From positions 186,001 through 250,000 of the forward strand of contig NZ_RWKV01000003.1 of NCBI RefSeq assembly GCF_003993795.1: a stretch of 64,000 bases of DNA, written 5' to 3'. This DNA comes from Aquabacter cavernae (GTDB lineage Bacteria > Pseudomonadota > Alphaproteobacteria > Rhizobiales > Xanthobacteraceae). Shown piece after piece: positions 54,176 to 62,827 of this stretch. The notes beneath the pieces were generated by a model that had not been told where the DNA came from, made no database searches, and worked only from the letters and a program-made list of their open reading frames with translations. Made by a program: the position numbers and the translations under genes. The first letter of the stretch is position 1, and each line of letters opens with the position of its first letter.

Positions 54176-54733
54176 TTATTCCGCCGCGACGGTGCGGTCC
54201 GCGACGGCAGGTTCGGCATGCTCCACCTGCAGGATGTCGTTGAAGCGGTTGAACGCGCCGCACAGCGCCGTGCGCCAGGTGAGTTCCACGATCTGGGCTT
54301 CGGTGAAATGCGCCTTCAGGCGGGCGAAGATCTCGTCCCGCGTGCGGCTCCAATTGTTGGTGACGGCGATGGCATATTCCACCACCAGCTTGTCCACTGC
54401 ATCCAGCTCGGGATGGTCCTGATAGTCGAGCAGGTGCTGGGCACCCTCCGCCGAGATGCCCTGCACCGAGAGCTTGGGTGTGTGGTGGGCGACGCAATAG
54501 TCGCACTTGTTCAGCAGCGACACGGTGACGATGGCCAGTTCCAGATAGCGCTTGGAGAGCACGGCCTCGTCGGCAAGCTGGGTGAGCTGGCGCCAGCTAT
54601 GCTCGAAGATGGGCAGGCGATGGGCCATGACGCCCGCCTGGTCGGCGAAGTCGCCATAGGTCTCCATCTTGTCCCACAGGGGGTGAAGCGTCTCGGGCAG
54701 GTCGGCGCGGACTTTGCGGGTGATACGCGACAT
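54176..54733 (-). CDS. AhpD-type CMD-family protein, module 2
   Basis: This 185-residue carboxymuconolactone-decarboxylase-family protein has the complete AhpD active-site pattern Glu65-x11-Cys77-x2-Cys80-x3-His84 (KCDYCVAHH). Such proteins act as thiol peroxidases, adaptor disulfide reductases or, in some cases, decarboxylases. It is the last gene of the leftward module 2 operon, 13 bases after the LivM-like gene, and converges with the flavin monooxygenase of module 1. Upstream in-frame codons are low-complexity, so the ATG at 54733 is preferred. Confidence 0.88.
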   Translation of the reverse strand: MSRITRKVRADLPETLHPLWDKMETYGDFADQAGVMAHRLPIFEHSWRQLTQLADEAVLSKRYLELAIVTVSLLNKCDYCVAHHTPKLSVQGISAEGAQHLLDYQDHPELDAVDKLVVEYAIAVTNNWSRTRDEIFARLKAHFTEAQIVELTWRTALCGAFNRFNDILQVEHAEPAVADRTVAAE

Positions 54734-54746
54734 GGGTGGTCTCCTG

Positions 54747-55646
54747 TCAGGATGCGCCGGAGCGGAGGCGATACTCTCGTACGAGGCCGTCCGGCTTGAA
54801 GATGAGAATGGCGACAAGCCCCGCCCCCACGAGGAAGAGGCGCAGCGCGGCGAGTTGAGCGCCGTCGAGGAAGGGGATGACATCCGCCAGGAAGCGGCTA
54901 CCCTCCAGCAGGAGGATCACCGTGAAGCCGGCGATGAGAACCCCCAGATGGCTGCCCCGCCCGCCAATGATCACCGCCATGAAGGCGTAGGCGTTCAGCG
55001 TGGTGCTGAACTGGGTGGGGTCGATATAGCTGTAGTGGAAGGCATGAAGGCTGCCCGCCACGCCCAGCAGGGCGCCGCCGATGGCGAACACCTTCGCCCG
55101 CACGGCCAGCACGTTCTTTCCCAGGGCCTCGGCCACCGTCGCATCGTCCCGTGTCGCCCGCACGAGCCGCCCGAAGGGCGCGCGGGTGATCTTGCGCAGC
55201 AGCAGGAAGACGAGCGCCAGCCAGGCATAGGCGAAGGCCAGGAACACCGCGTCCGACCATTCCGGCGGCACGGAGCCGGCGAAGGGGCGCACGATGCCCG
55301 GCACGCCCAGCGTGCCGCGGGTCAGCCATTCCTCATAGCTGATGAACAGCCGGACGCATTCGGCGAAACCCAGCGTGACGATGGCGAGATAATCCTCGCT
55401 GAGCCGCACCGAGATGAGGCTGACCGCTGCGCTCACCGCGGCCGTGACCACGATGGCGGCGGCCATGGCGGCGAGCGGCGGCACGCCCTTGGTGTCGAGA
55501 AGGGCGCAGACATAGGCGCCCAGCATGTAGAAGCCGAACAGGCCGAAATTCACCAGCCCGCCCAGGCCCCATTGCAGGTTCAAGGCAAGCCCGGCGATGG
55601 TGGCGATGGCGACCAGCACCAGGGTTGCGGCCACATAGGAAATCAT
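54747..55646 (-). CDS. LivM-type ABC permease, module 2
   Basis: This 299-residue permease has the LivM features GLALNLQWGLGGLVNFGLFG near the start and GKNVLAVRAKVFAIGGALLG in the middle. It differs clearly from the module 1 LivM, so this is an independent transporter rather than a recent copy. The start overlaps the LivH stop by four bases. Confidence 0.92.
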   Translation of the reverse strand: MISYVAATLVLVAIATIAGLALNLQWGLGGLVNFGLFGFYMLGAYVCALLDTKGVPPLAAMAAAIVVTAAVSAAVSLISVRLSEDYLAIVTLGFAECVRLFISYEEWLTRGTLGVPGIVRPFAGSVPPEWSDAVFLAFAYAWLALVFLLLRKITRAPFGRLVRATRDDATVAEALGKNVLAVRAKVFAIGGALLGVAGSLHAFHYSYIDPTQFSTTLNAYAFMAVIIGGRGSHLGVLIAGFTVILLLEGSRFLADVIPFLDGAQLAALRLFLVGAGLVAILIFKPDGLVREYRLRSGAS

Positions 55647-56503
55647 TTCGCCGTTCCTTGTGCCGCGAACAGGCCGGTGGGGCGCACCAGCAGGAGCAGG
55701 GCCATCACCGCGAAAGCCACCATGGTGCGGTAATGAGGGGCGAGGACCAGCGTCGCCAATTCCTCGGTGATGCCCAGCACCACCGCGCCCGCCACCGCCG
55801 CCATGGGATTGCCGATGCCGCCGAGGATGGCGGCGGTGAAGACGGGCAGGATGTAGTTCCACCCCATCTGCGGATCCACGTTGCCGTCGAGCCCCACCAG
55901 CACCCCCGCGAGCGTCGCCAGCACCGAGGAGATGACCCATACGGCGCACACCACCTGACGGCGTGGGATGCCCCGCACGGCGGCGAGGTCCGCATTGTCA
56001 GCCACCGCCCGCATGGCCCGGCCGAGCCGGGTGAAGCGGAACACGATCCACACGACGGCGAGCGCCAGAAGGACAGTGGCGATGGTGGTGATCTGTTCCT
56101 GGTTGATGCGCAGGCCATGGAGCCGCAGCGGGCGCGCCACCTCCACCGCGAAGCCGCGCGTGGAGGAGCCGGCGATAAAGCGCACGGCATTTTCCAGCGC
56201 GATGCCCACGCCGATGGAGGCCACCAGAAGCGTCACGCCCCCGCGCCCCTTCAGCGGCTCATAGACCAGCCGGTCGATGGCCAGCGCCAGCCCGGCACCG
56301 ACCGCGCCGCCCGCCAGAGCCGCCAGCGGCAGGGGCCAGCCGAGGCCCGCATTGAAGGCGTAGACCAGATAGGCGCCCACCGTCAGCATGGAGCCGATGG
56401 CGTAATTGGCGAAGCGCAGCACGCTGAACACCAGCGCCAGCGACAGGGCCGGCAGGGCGATGAGCAGGCCGGTGACGAGGCCGTTGAAGATGAGCTGTCC
56501 CAT
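55643..56503 (-). CDS. LivH-type ABC permease, module 2
   Basis: This 286-residue permease has the LivH pattern MGQLIFNGLVTGLLIALPAL, with SVLRFANYAIGSMLTVGAY and MRAVADNADLAAVRGIP. The start codon shares one base with the LivF stop. It has about eight transmembrane segments. Confidence 0.92.
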   Translation of the reverse strand: MGQLIFNGLVTGLLIALPALSLALVFSVLRFANYAIGSMLTVGAYLVYAFNAGLGWPLPLAALAGGAVGAGLALAIDRLVYEPLKGRGGVTLLVASIGVGIALENAVRFIAGSSTRGFAVEVARPLRLHGLRINQEQITTIATVLLALAVVWIVFRFTRLGRAMRAVADNADLAAVRGIPRRQVVCAVWVISSVLATLAGVLVGLDGNVDPQMGWNYILPVFTAAILGGIGNPMAAVAGAVVLGITEELATLVLAPHYRTMVAFAVMALLLLVRPTGLFAAQGTAK

Positions 56504-57222
56504 CAGTGCCCGCCCAGATAGAGGCTTTGCATGAGGCCGTCCGAGAGGAGGTCCGTGGCGGGCGCCTCCGCCTTCACCTGCCCCGCGACCAGAACCAGGC
56601 CGCGCGCGGCGACCGCCAGCCCGAGGCGGGTATTCTGCTCGATCATGAGGAGCGTGACCCCCGTCGACGCGATCCGGGCGATGGCGGCGAAGAGCAGTTC
56701 GGCATTCTTCGGCGACAGGCCGGCGGACGGCTCGTCCAGCGCCAGAACCGAGGGCTCGGGCATGAGGGCGGCGGCCATGGCCACCATCTGCCGCTGCCCG
56801 CCGGAGAGATGCCCGGCAGCCACCTTCAGCTTCGGGCGGATCTCGGGGAACAGCGCCAGCACTGCCTCCAGGCGGCTTGCGAAGGTCGCGCCGGAGCGGG
56901 CGGGGATGAACTCGAAGGCCACTTTCAGATTCTCGGAGACGCTCAGGGAGCGGAACACGTTGGCCTCCTGGGGCACGTGGCCGAGGCCGCGCCGCGCGCG
57001 CCCCGGCGCATCCAGGCGGGTGACGTCCTCGCCCTCCAGCAGCACCCGGCCTTTCTGGGGCTGAACAAGGCCCACCACCGTCTTCATGAGGGTCGATTTG
57101 CCCGAGCCGTTGGGGCCGACCACGGTGAGGCTGCCTCGGGCGGGAACGGAAAGGCTCACCCCGTGCAGGACCGGCCGTCCGCGATACCCGGCGACCACAT
57201 TCTCAAGCACCAGCCCGCTCAC
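56503..57222 (-). CDS. LivF-type ABC ATPase, module 2
   Basis: This 239-residue ATPase has Walker A GPNGSGKSTLMKTV, the signature HLSGGQRQMVAMAAALM and Walker B VLALDEPSAGLSP. GLGHVPQEANVFRSLSVSENL is the LivF-type D-loop region. The start overlaps the LivG stop by four bases. Confidence 0.93.
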   Translation of the reverse strand: MSGLVLENVVAGYRGRPVLHGVSLSVPARGSLTVVGPNGSGKSTLMKTVVGLVQPQKGRVLLEGEDVTRLDAPGRARRGLGHVPQEANVFRSLSVSENLKVAFEFIPARSGATFASRLEAVLALFPEIRPKLKVAAGHLSGGQRQMVAMAAALMPEPSVLALDEPSAGLSPKNAELLFAAIARIASTGVTLLMIEQNTRLGLAVAARGLVLVAGQVKAEAPATDLLSDGLMQSLYLGGH

Positions 57223-57995
57223 GCGACCGCTCCCAGATAGGCTTCCGTCACGAGGGAATTGGCGGAAATCTCCGCGAAGCTGCCACTGGTGAGCACGCGC
57301 CCTTCCGCCAGCACATGGATGGGGTCACAGAGCGCGGCGATGAGATCCATATTGTGCTCCACGATGCCGAAGCTCATGCCTTCGTCCCGAAGGGTGCGGA
57401 TGAAGTCGCCGATCTCGCCCACGAGGACGGGGTTCACGCCGGCGGCGGGCTCGTCCAGCAGCACGAGGCGCGGTTCGAGCATGAGGGCGCGGCAGAGTTC
57501 CAGGAGCTTCTTCTGGCCGCCGGACAAAGCATCGGCCGGTGCATCGGCCAGCCGCCACAGGTTGACGCGCTGGAGCAGGGCGCGGGCATGCTCCGTCGCC
57601 TCCTCCTCGGCCCGGCGCACCCGCGCCTTCTGGAACAGCGCCGGCAGCACGTTCTCGCCGGGCTGGCGCGGGAAGGCGAGCAGCAGGTTTTCGAGCACGG
57701 TCAGGGCGCCGAGTTCGCGGGAGATCTGGAAGGTACGGGTGAGGCCGAGGCGCGCCCGGTCATGGGCGGGAAGCCGGGTGACATCCCGCCCGTCGAAGGA
57801 CACGGAACCCTTGCCCGGCCGGACCTGCCCGCCCAGCACGTTGAACAAGGTGGACTTGCCGGCCCCGTTGGGGCCGACAATGCCGGTGATGCCGCCCCGG
57901 CGGAAGGTGAGGCTCACCCCGTCGAGGGCGACGAAGTCGCCGAACCTGATGCCGATGTGGCGGGCGTCAAGAAAGGCGTCCGGGCCCACGCTCAT
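57219..57995 (-). CDS. LivG-type ABC ATPase, module 2
   Basis: This 258-residue ATPase has Walker A GPNGAGKSTLFNVL, the signature ALSGGQKKLLELCRALM and Walker B LVLLDEPAAGVNP. LTRTFQISRELGALTVLENLL is typical of LivG. The start overlaps the receptor stop by four bases. Confidence 0.93.
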   Translation of the reverse strand: MSVGPDAFLDARHIGIRFGDFVALDGVSLTFRRGGITGIVGPNGAGKSTLFNVLGGQVRPGKGSVSFDGRDVTRLPAHDRARLGLTRTFQISRELGALTVLENLLLAFPRQPGENVLPALFQKARVRRAEEEATEHARALLQRVNLWRLADAPADALSGGQKKLLELCRALMLEPRLVLLDEPAAGVNPVLVGEIGDFIRTLRDEGMSFGIVEHNMDLIAALCDPIHVLAEGRVLTSGSFAEISANSLVTEAYLGAVA

Positions 57996-59221
57996 TTCGT
58001 GGAGCCGACCAGCTTGCTGACCCCGTCCGTGACGCGGAAGTGGCCGTAATCGAGGTCGATCTGGTCACCGTTGGGCGCGAAGCGGAAGTTGGAGGTGGCG
58101 CCCGCATAGCGGAAGGGCTTGCCTTCGCGGATGAGCTTCAGGCCCTCCACGGGGTCGGAGATGGCCGGGCCGGTGCCGTTCACCAGGGACGGGATCTGCT
58201 TGGTGAAATCGACCGCCTTGTCGCTCTTCGCCTTCTCGATGGCGAGGGCGAGGATGTTGATCTCGTCGAACACATTGGCGCCGAACGTCGCTAGGGTGTC
58301 GGGCTTCTGGCCGGTGAGCTTCAGATAGAGCTGGTAGGTCGTGCTGTTGCCCACGGGCACGGCCTGGACGTGGTTGATGCCCTCGGCCACCTGCTTGCCC
58401 ACGTTCTGCACGAACTTGCCCTGGCTGTCGGCCGCATGGCTGAACGTGTAGAGCTTGCTCTCGAAGCCGGAGCGGTAGACCTCTTTCGCGATGGCGCTGA
58501 ATTCGGGGATATAGCTGGGCACGAACACGGCGTCCGGCTTCTTGTCGAACACCTTGTCCACCTCGGTGCGGTAGGACGGCTGGTTCGGGTTGAAGTAGAC
58601 GACGTCGATGATCTTGCCGCCGCCGGCGGTGAACGCCTCTTCAAACGGCTTCACCGTGCTGAGCGTGAAGGGCGTTTGCAGCACCAGGATGGAGGCGGTC
58701 TTGGCGCCGTCCTTCAGCGCCACATTGGCGAAGGCGCGGCCCCAGTCCTTGCCGTTGGTCTGGAAGCGCCAGACAAGGCCCTTCGTGTCGCCCTGGGTCA
58801 GCTCGTCGGCCGATCCGTTGGGCAGGAGCGCCACGCCCTTTTCCAGGGCGAGCGGGCGCACCGCAAGGCCGACCGCGCTGCTCCAGATGCCGGTGATGGC
58901 GGACACGCCGTTCACGTCGATGAGCTTGCGGGCAGCGGCGACGCCGGCGGTGGGAGCGGTCTCATCGTCCGCCACGAACAACTCCAGCTTGCGTCCCAGC
59001 ACGCCTCCGGCCGCGTTGATGTTCGCGACGGCGGCCTTGGCGGCGTCTTCCTCTTCCTTGCCATAGGGACCGCCCGTGCCGGTCAGCGGGGCGAGAAGGC
59101 CGATCTTGATGGTCTCGTCCGCCGCCAGCGCGCCGGTGGGCGCGAGCATGGGCAGGCCTGCGGCCAGGCTGAGAAGGGACGCCGCGAGGAACGACCGGCG
59201 GGCGAGGGGCGGGAACGGCAT
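57992..59221 (-). CDS. HAAT-family ABC transporter periplasmic receptor, module 2
   Basis: This 409-residue type I periplasmic binding protein has a Tat-like signal (ARRSFLAASLLSLAAGLPML) and the family start IKIGLLAPLTGTGGPYGKEE. It is the first gene of the module 2 operon, whereas in module 1 the receptor is fifth, so the two operons did not arise by simple tandem duplication. The ligand is unknown. Upstream in-frame codons do not look coding, so the ATG at 59221 is used. Confidence 0.9.
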   Translation of the reverse strand: MPFPPLARRSFLAASLLSLAAGLPMLAPTGALAADETIKIGLLAPLTGTGGPYGKEEEDAAKAAVANINAAGGVLGRKLELFVADDETAPTAGVAAARKLIDVNGVSAITGIWSSAVGLAVRPLALEKGVALLPNGSADELTQGDTKGLVWRFQTNGKDWGRAFANVALKDGAKTASILVLQTPFTLSTVKPFEEAFTAGGGKIIDVVYFNPNQPSYRTEVDKVFDKKPDAVFVPSYIPEFSAIAKEVYRSGFESKLYTFSHAADSQGKFVQNVGKQVAEGINHVQAVPVGNSTTYQLYLKLTGQKPDTLATFGANVFDEINILALAIEKAKSDKAVDFTKQIPSLVNGTGPAISDPVEGLKLIREGKPFRYAGATSNFRFAPNGDQIDLDYGHFRVTDGVSKLVGSTK

Positions 59222-59478
59222 GGCTGGCTCCGGATGAGGAAATTCCTGGCGGAACGCGAGGCTCCGCCCAGGCTGATCCCGCGGCGTGCCGGGTATGGCA
59301 TCTGGAGTGGATGCGGCAGCGCTCACGCCATTCAGGATCGCGATGATTGATTATATTAAGTCAATTGACTCAATCAATAATATATTCCACCAAAGTGATG
59401 CATTTTATGAAAAACACCGAAACATTTCGGTGAAATTTGTGCGTGCATCCCCTGGCGGATGCATCTTCAGGATCGCCC
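59222..59478. promoter_or_regulatory. AT-rich divergent control region, module 2
   Basis: This 257-base gap lies between the divergent receptor and monooxygenase genes; its right half is strongly AT-rich. It contains a perfect 12-bp palindrome AGTCAATTGACT (59359-59370), flanked by GATTGATT (59345-59352) and its reverse-type copy CAATCAAT (59371-59378). Nearer the monooxygenase gene is a perfect inverted repeat CACCGAAA-CA-TTTCGGTG (59415-59432). These are probable operators and promoters. Confidence 0.55.
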
Positions 59479-60849
59479 ATGACCAAGCCCCGCGAGCTGA
59501 GGCTCAACACGTTCCAGATGGCCGCCCCCTCGCACAATTGGGCCGGCCTGTGGCGCCACCCGCGCGACAACCAGGTGCGCTACAACACGCTGAGCTATTG
59601 GACGGACATGGCGAAGACGGCGGAGCGTGGCCTGATCGACGCCATTTTCATCGCCGACGTGTTCGGCCTCTATGACGTCTATGGTTCAAGCGGGGATACA
59701 GCCTTGGCGGCAGGGGCCCAGGCGCCCAATGCGGACCCGACCATTCCCATCTCGGCCATGGCGCATGTGACGGAGCATATCGGCTTCGGGGTGACCGCCA
59801 ACCTGTCCTACGAGCATCCCTTCCAGTTCGCCCGCCGCTTCACCACCCTCGACCACCTGACCGCCGGGCGCCTCGGCTGGAATATCGTCACGGGCTATCT
59901 GGACAGCGGCGCACGGGGCATGGGCCTCACCGTCGCCCGCGATCATGACGAGCGCTATGATGCCGCCGAGGACTTCATGGCTGCCGTCTACACGCTCTGG
60001 GAAGGCAGTTGGGAAGACGGGGCGGCGGTCCGGGACAAGGTCGCTGGCATCTTCACCCACCCGGAGCAGGTGCACCGCGTGGTGCATGACGGACCCTATT
60101 ACAAGGTGGATGCCCGGGCCCTGGCGGAGCCGTCGCCCCAGCGCACGCCGCTCCTCTATCAGGCGGGCACATCGGCGACGGGGCGGGCCTTCGCCGGACG
60201 CCATGCGGAAGCGACCTTTCTCAACGGCCAGACCAAGCCCATCGCCGCCAAGGCGGTGCGCGCGGTGCGCGAAGCGGCAGTGGCGGCGGGGCGGAAGCCC
60301 AACGATGTTCTGGCGCTGCTCGGCGCCACCGTGATCGTGGCGCCCACGTCCGCCGAAGCGCACGACCTGAAGGAAGAGTACCGGCGCTATATCCACGCCG
60401 CCGGGCAGCTCGCCCTGGTTTCCGGCTGGACGGGGGTGGACCTGTCCGGGCTCGGTCCGGACGATGTGCTGGCGTTCCAGCGCAGCAATGCCATCCGCTC
60501 CACGCTGGAGAACCTCACGGTCAACGCGCCTGCGCTGCCGAAGGTGCGGGACCTGTTCGATTTCACCCCTGCGGGCGCGCGGGCGCCCATCTTCGTCGGC
60601 TCGCCGGTGGAGGTGGCGGACGAGATGCTCTCCTGGGTCGAGGAGACAGACGTGGACGGCTTCAACCTGGTGCGCACGGTGATGCCGGAATCCCTTGAGG
60701 CCATCGTTGACCTGCTCATCCCGGAGCTTCAATCCCGAGGCGCGTTCAAGACCGCATACCGGGATGGCAGCCTGCGCGAGAAGCTTTTCCCGGATATCGG
60801 CGCCCGCCTGCCCGCCCGGCATCCCGGCGCCGGGTTCCGGCGCCTCTGA
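59479..60849 (+). CDS. NtaA/SnaA/DszA-family FMN-dependent (luciferase-like) monooxygenase
   Basis: This 456-residue bacterial luciferase-fold monooxygenase matches the NtaA/SnaA/DszA group. Typical segments are LNTFQMAAPSHNWAGLWRHP, DAIFIADVFGLYDVYG, HPFQFARRFTTLDHLTAGRL and GWNIVTGYLDSGARGMGL. Family members use FMNH2 and O2 to open or cleave compounds such as nitrilotriacetate or dibenzothiophene sulfone. The required flavin reductase is not in this window. It is divergent from module 2 and nearly abuts the convergent OppF-like gene. The ATG at 59479 starts the conserved region. Confidence 0.9.
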   Translation: MTKPRELRLNTFQMAAPSHNWAGLWRHPRDNQVRYNTLSYWTDMAKTAERGLIDAIFIADVFGLYDVYGSSGDTALAAGAQAPNADPTIPISAMAHVTEHIGFGVTANLSYEHPFQFARRFTTLDHLTAGRLGWNIVTGYLDSGARGMGLTVARDHDERYDAAEDFMAAVYTLWEGSWEDGAAVRDKVAGIFTHPEQVHRVVHDGPYYKVDARALAEPSPQRTPLLYQAGTSATGRAFAGRHAEATFLNGQTKPIAAKAVRAVREAAVAAGRKPNDVLALLGATVIVAPTSAEAHDLKEEYRRYIHAAGQLALVSGWTGVDLSGLGPDDVLAFQRSNAIRSTLENLTVNAPALPKVRDLFDFTPAGARAPIFVGSPVEVADEMLSWVEETDVDGFNLVRTVMPESLEAIVDLLIPELQSRGAFKTAYRDGSLREKLFPDIGARLPARHPGAGFRRL

Positions 60850-60855
60850 ACGCGC

Positions 60856-61860
60856 TCAGGCCGCCAACGGGGCCGCACCGGGCAGGGTCGGATCGGCGAG
60901 GTGACAGGCGGTGCTGTGCCCCGGCCCGATGCCGCGCAGGAGCGGCGTTTCGGTGCGGCAGCGCCCATAGGCCAGCGGGCAGCGCGTGTGGAAGGCGCAG
61001 CCTTGCGGCGGATCATAAGGGCTCGGCAGGTCGCCCTTGAGCGGTGCCGGCCGGTGGCCGCCGGAAATGCGCGGCACCGCATCCAGAAGCGCGCGCGTAT
61101 AGGGATGGGCGGGGCTGCGCCAGAGCGTCTCGCGGTCCGCCAGTTCCACGATGCGCCCGAGATACATCACCGCCACGCGGTCGCTGACATATTCCACCAC
61201 GGACAGATCGTGGCTGATGAACAGGAAGGCGACGCCGAGCGAGCGCTGAAGCCCCACCAGTAGGTTGAGGATCTGCGCCTGAACCGAGACGTCCAGGGCG
61301 GAGACCGGCTCGTCCAGCACCACCACCTTGGGCTCCAGGGCCAATGCGCGGGCGATACCGATGCGCTGGCGCTGCCCGCCGGAGAATTGATGCGGCGTGC
61401 GCTCCGCCGCGTCGGGGGGAAGGCCGACCTTGTGCAGGAGGTCCGTCACGCGGGCGCGTCGTTCTGCTCGGCTTCCGATGCCGTGGATATGAAGCGGCTC
61501 GGCGATCAGCTCGCCCACGGTCCAGCGCGGATCGAGGGAGGCGAAGGGGTCCTGAAAGACCATCTGCACGTTCCGCCGTGCTGCCCGCAGGCGATGGCGG
61601 GGCTGGTGCGTGACATCCTCTCCGGCAAGGCGGATGCGGCCTGACGCGGGCTCGATGAGGCGGACGACAGCGCGGCCCAGGGTGGACTTGCCGCAGCCGG
61701 ATTCGCCCACGAGGCCCAGCGTTTCCCCGGGCGCGAGAGAAAGCGAGACGCCGTCCACCGCATGGACGGTGCCCCGCGCGGTGGAGAAGCGCACGCAGAG
61801 GTCATCCACGCTGAGGACGCTCTCAGGCACGCAGGGCTTCGCGGGCGGGCTCTGGAACAT
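60856..61860 (-). CDS. OppF/DppF-type ABC ATPase
   Basis: This 334-residue ATPase of a dipeptide/oligopeptide-type importer has Walker [15 protein letters not shown], the signature QFSGGQRQRIGIARAL and Walker B VVVLDEPVSALDVSVQAQIL. The C-terminal oligopeptide-transporter Cys motif (CAFHTRCPLAYGRC) may hold an Fe-S cluster. Its start lies 38 bases inside the OppD-like gene, an unusually long overlap. With OppD it energises the OppB/OppC pair to the right. Confidence 0.92.
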   Translation of the reverse strand: MFQSPPAKPCVPESVLSVDDLCVRFSTARGTVHAVDGVSLSLAPGETLGLVGESGCGKSTLGRAVVRLIEPASGRIRLAGEDVTHQPRHRLRAARRNVQMVFQDPFASLDPRWTVGELIAEPLHIHGIGSRAERRARVTDLLHKVGLPPDAAERTPHQFSGGQRQRIGIARALALEPKVVVLDEPVSALDVSVQAQILNLLVGLQRSLGVAFLFISHDLSVVEYVSDRVAVMYLGRIVELADRETLWRSPAHPYTRALLDAVPRISGGHRPAPLKGDLPSPYDPPQGCAFHTRCPLAYGRCRTETPLLRGIGPGHSTACHLADPTLPGAAPLAA

Positions 61861-62827
61861 GGATTTCTCCCGCGCGGATGCAGGCGACGGCGCCGTCTTC
61901 CGCGGGCATGAGGGGGGGCACGGCAACGCCGCAGGCGGGCTCGGCCACGGCGCAGCGCGGGGCGAAGGCGCAGCCGGCCGGCATGGCGAAAAGGCTCGGC
62001 ACCGTGCCGGGAATCTCGGCGAGGCGCGCCCGCCCGCCGCCCGGCTGCGGGCGGGCGGCGATGAGGCCGCGCGTATAAGGATGGAGCGGGCGGGCGAACA
62101 GGTCGGCGGTGGCGCGGGCCTCCACCTTCCGGCCGGCATACATCACCAGCACCCGGTCGGAATGCTCGGCCACCACGCCGAGGTCGTGGGTGATGAGGAC
62201 GACGGCGGTGCCGTTCTCGCGCTTCAGTTCGTCGATGAGTTCGAGGATCTGTGCCTGGATGGTCACATCGAGCGCGGTGGTGGGTTCGTCCGCTACCAGC
62301 ACGGCCGGGGAGAGGGCGAGCGCCATGGCGATGACGACACGCTGGCGCATGCCGCCCGAGAGGCGATGGGGATAGTCGGAGAAGCGGCGCTTCGCGTCGG
62401 GAATGCGCACGCGCTCCAGCAGCGCCAGCGCCCGGTCGCGGGCGGCGGCGCGGCTCACTTTCTCATGCTCCAGGATCGCTTCCATGATCTGCTCGCCCAC
62501 GGTGAGAACCGGGTTGAGTGCCGTCATGGGCTCCTGGAAGATCATGGCGATGCGCGCGCCCCTCAGCCGCCGCAGCTTGGCCTCCGGCAGCGCCAGCAGG
62601 TTGCGCCCCTCCAGCCGCACCGCATCGCCCTCCACCCGCCCCGGCTCGGGCACGAGGCCGAGCAGGGAGAGCGCGGTGATGGACTTGCCGCACCCGCTCT
62701 CGCCGACGATGGCCAGGGTCTCGCCCCGCTCCACATGGAAGGAGAGATCGCGCACCGCGCGGAGCACGCCGCGCCGGGTGTGGAAGGAGATGTTGAGCCG
62801 CTCGACGGCCAGGACCGGATCGCTCAT
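61823..62827 (-). CDS. OppD/DppD-type ABC ATPase
   Basis: This 334-residue ATPase has Walker [17 protein letters not shown], the signature [16 protein letters not shown] and Walker [21 protein letters not shown]. The typical C-terminal Cys motif is [14 protein letters not shown]. The ATG overlaps the OppC stop by four bases. Its 3' end overlaps oppF by 38 bases. Confidence 0.93.
   Translation of the reverse strand: MSDPVLAVERLNISFHTRRGVLRAVRDLSFHVERGETLAIVGESGCGKSITALSLLGLVPEPGRVEGDAVRLEGRNLLALPEAKLRRLRGARIAMIFQEPMTALNPVLTVGEQIMEAILEHEKVSRAAARDRALALLERVRIPDAKRRFSDYPHRLSGGMRQRVVIAMALALSPAVLVADEPTTALDVTIQAQILELIDELKRENGTAVVLITHDLGVVAEHSDRVLVMYAGRKVEARATADLFARPLHPYTRGLIAARPQPGGGRARLAEIPGTVPSLFAMPAGCAFAPRCAVAEPACGVAVPPLMPAEDGAVACIRAGEIHVPEPAREALRA

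Noticed and set aside
49261-59221. Module 2 transporter as a recent duplicate of module 1
   Set aside because: Receptor position and permease/ATPase order differ, and the ATPase and permease motifs are clearly diverged, so they are independent transporters.
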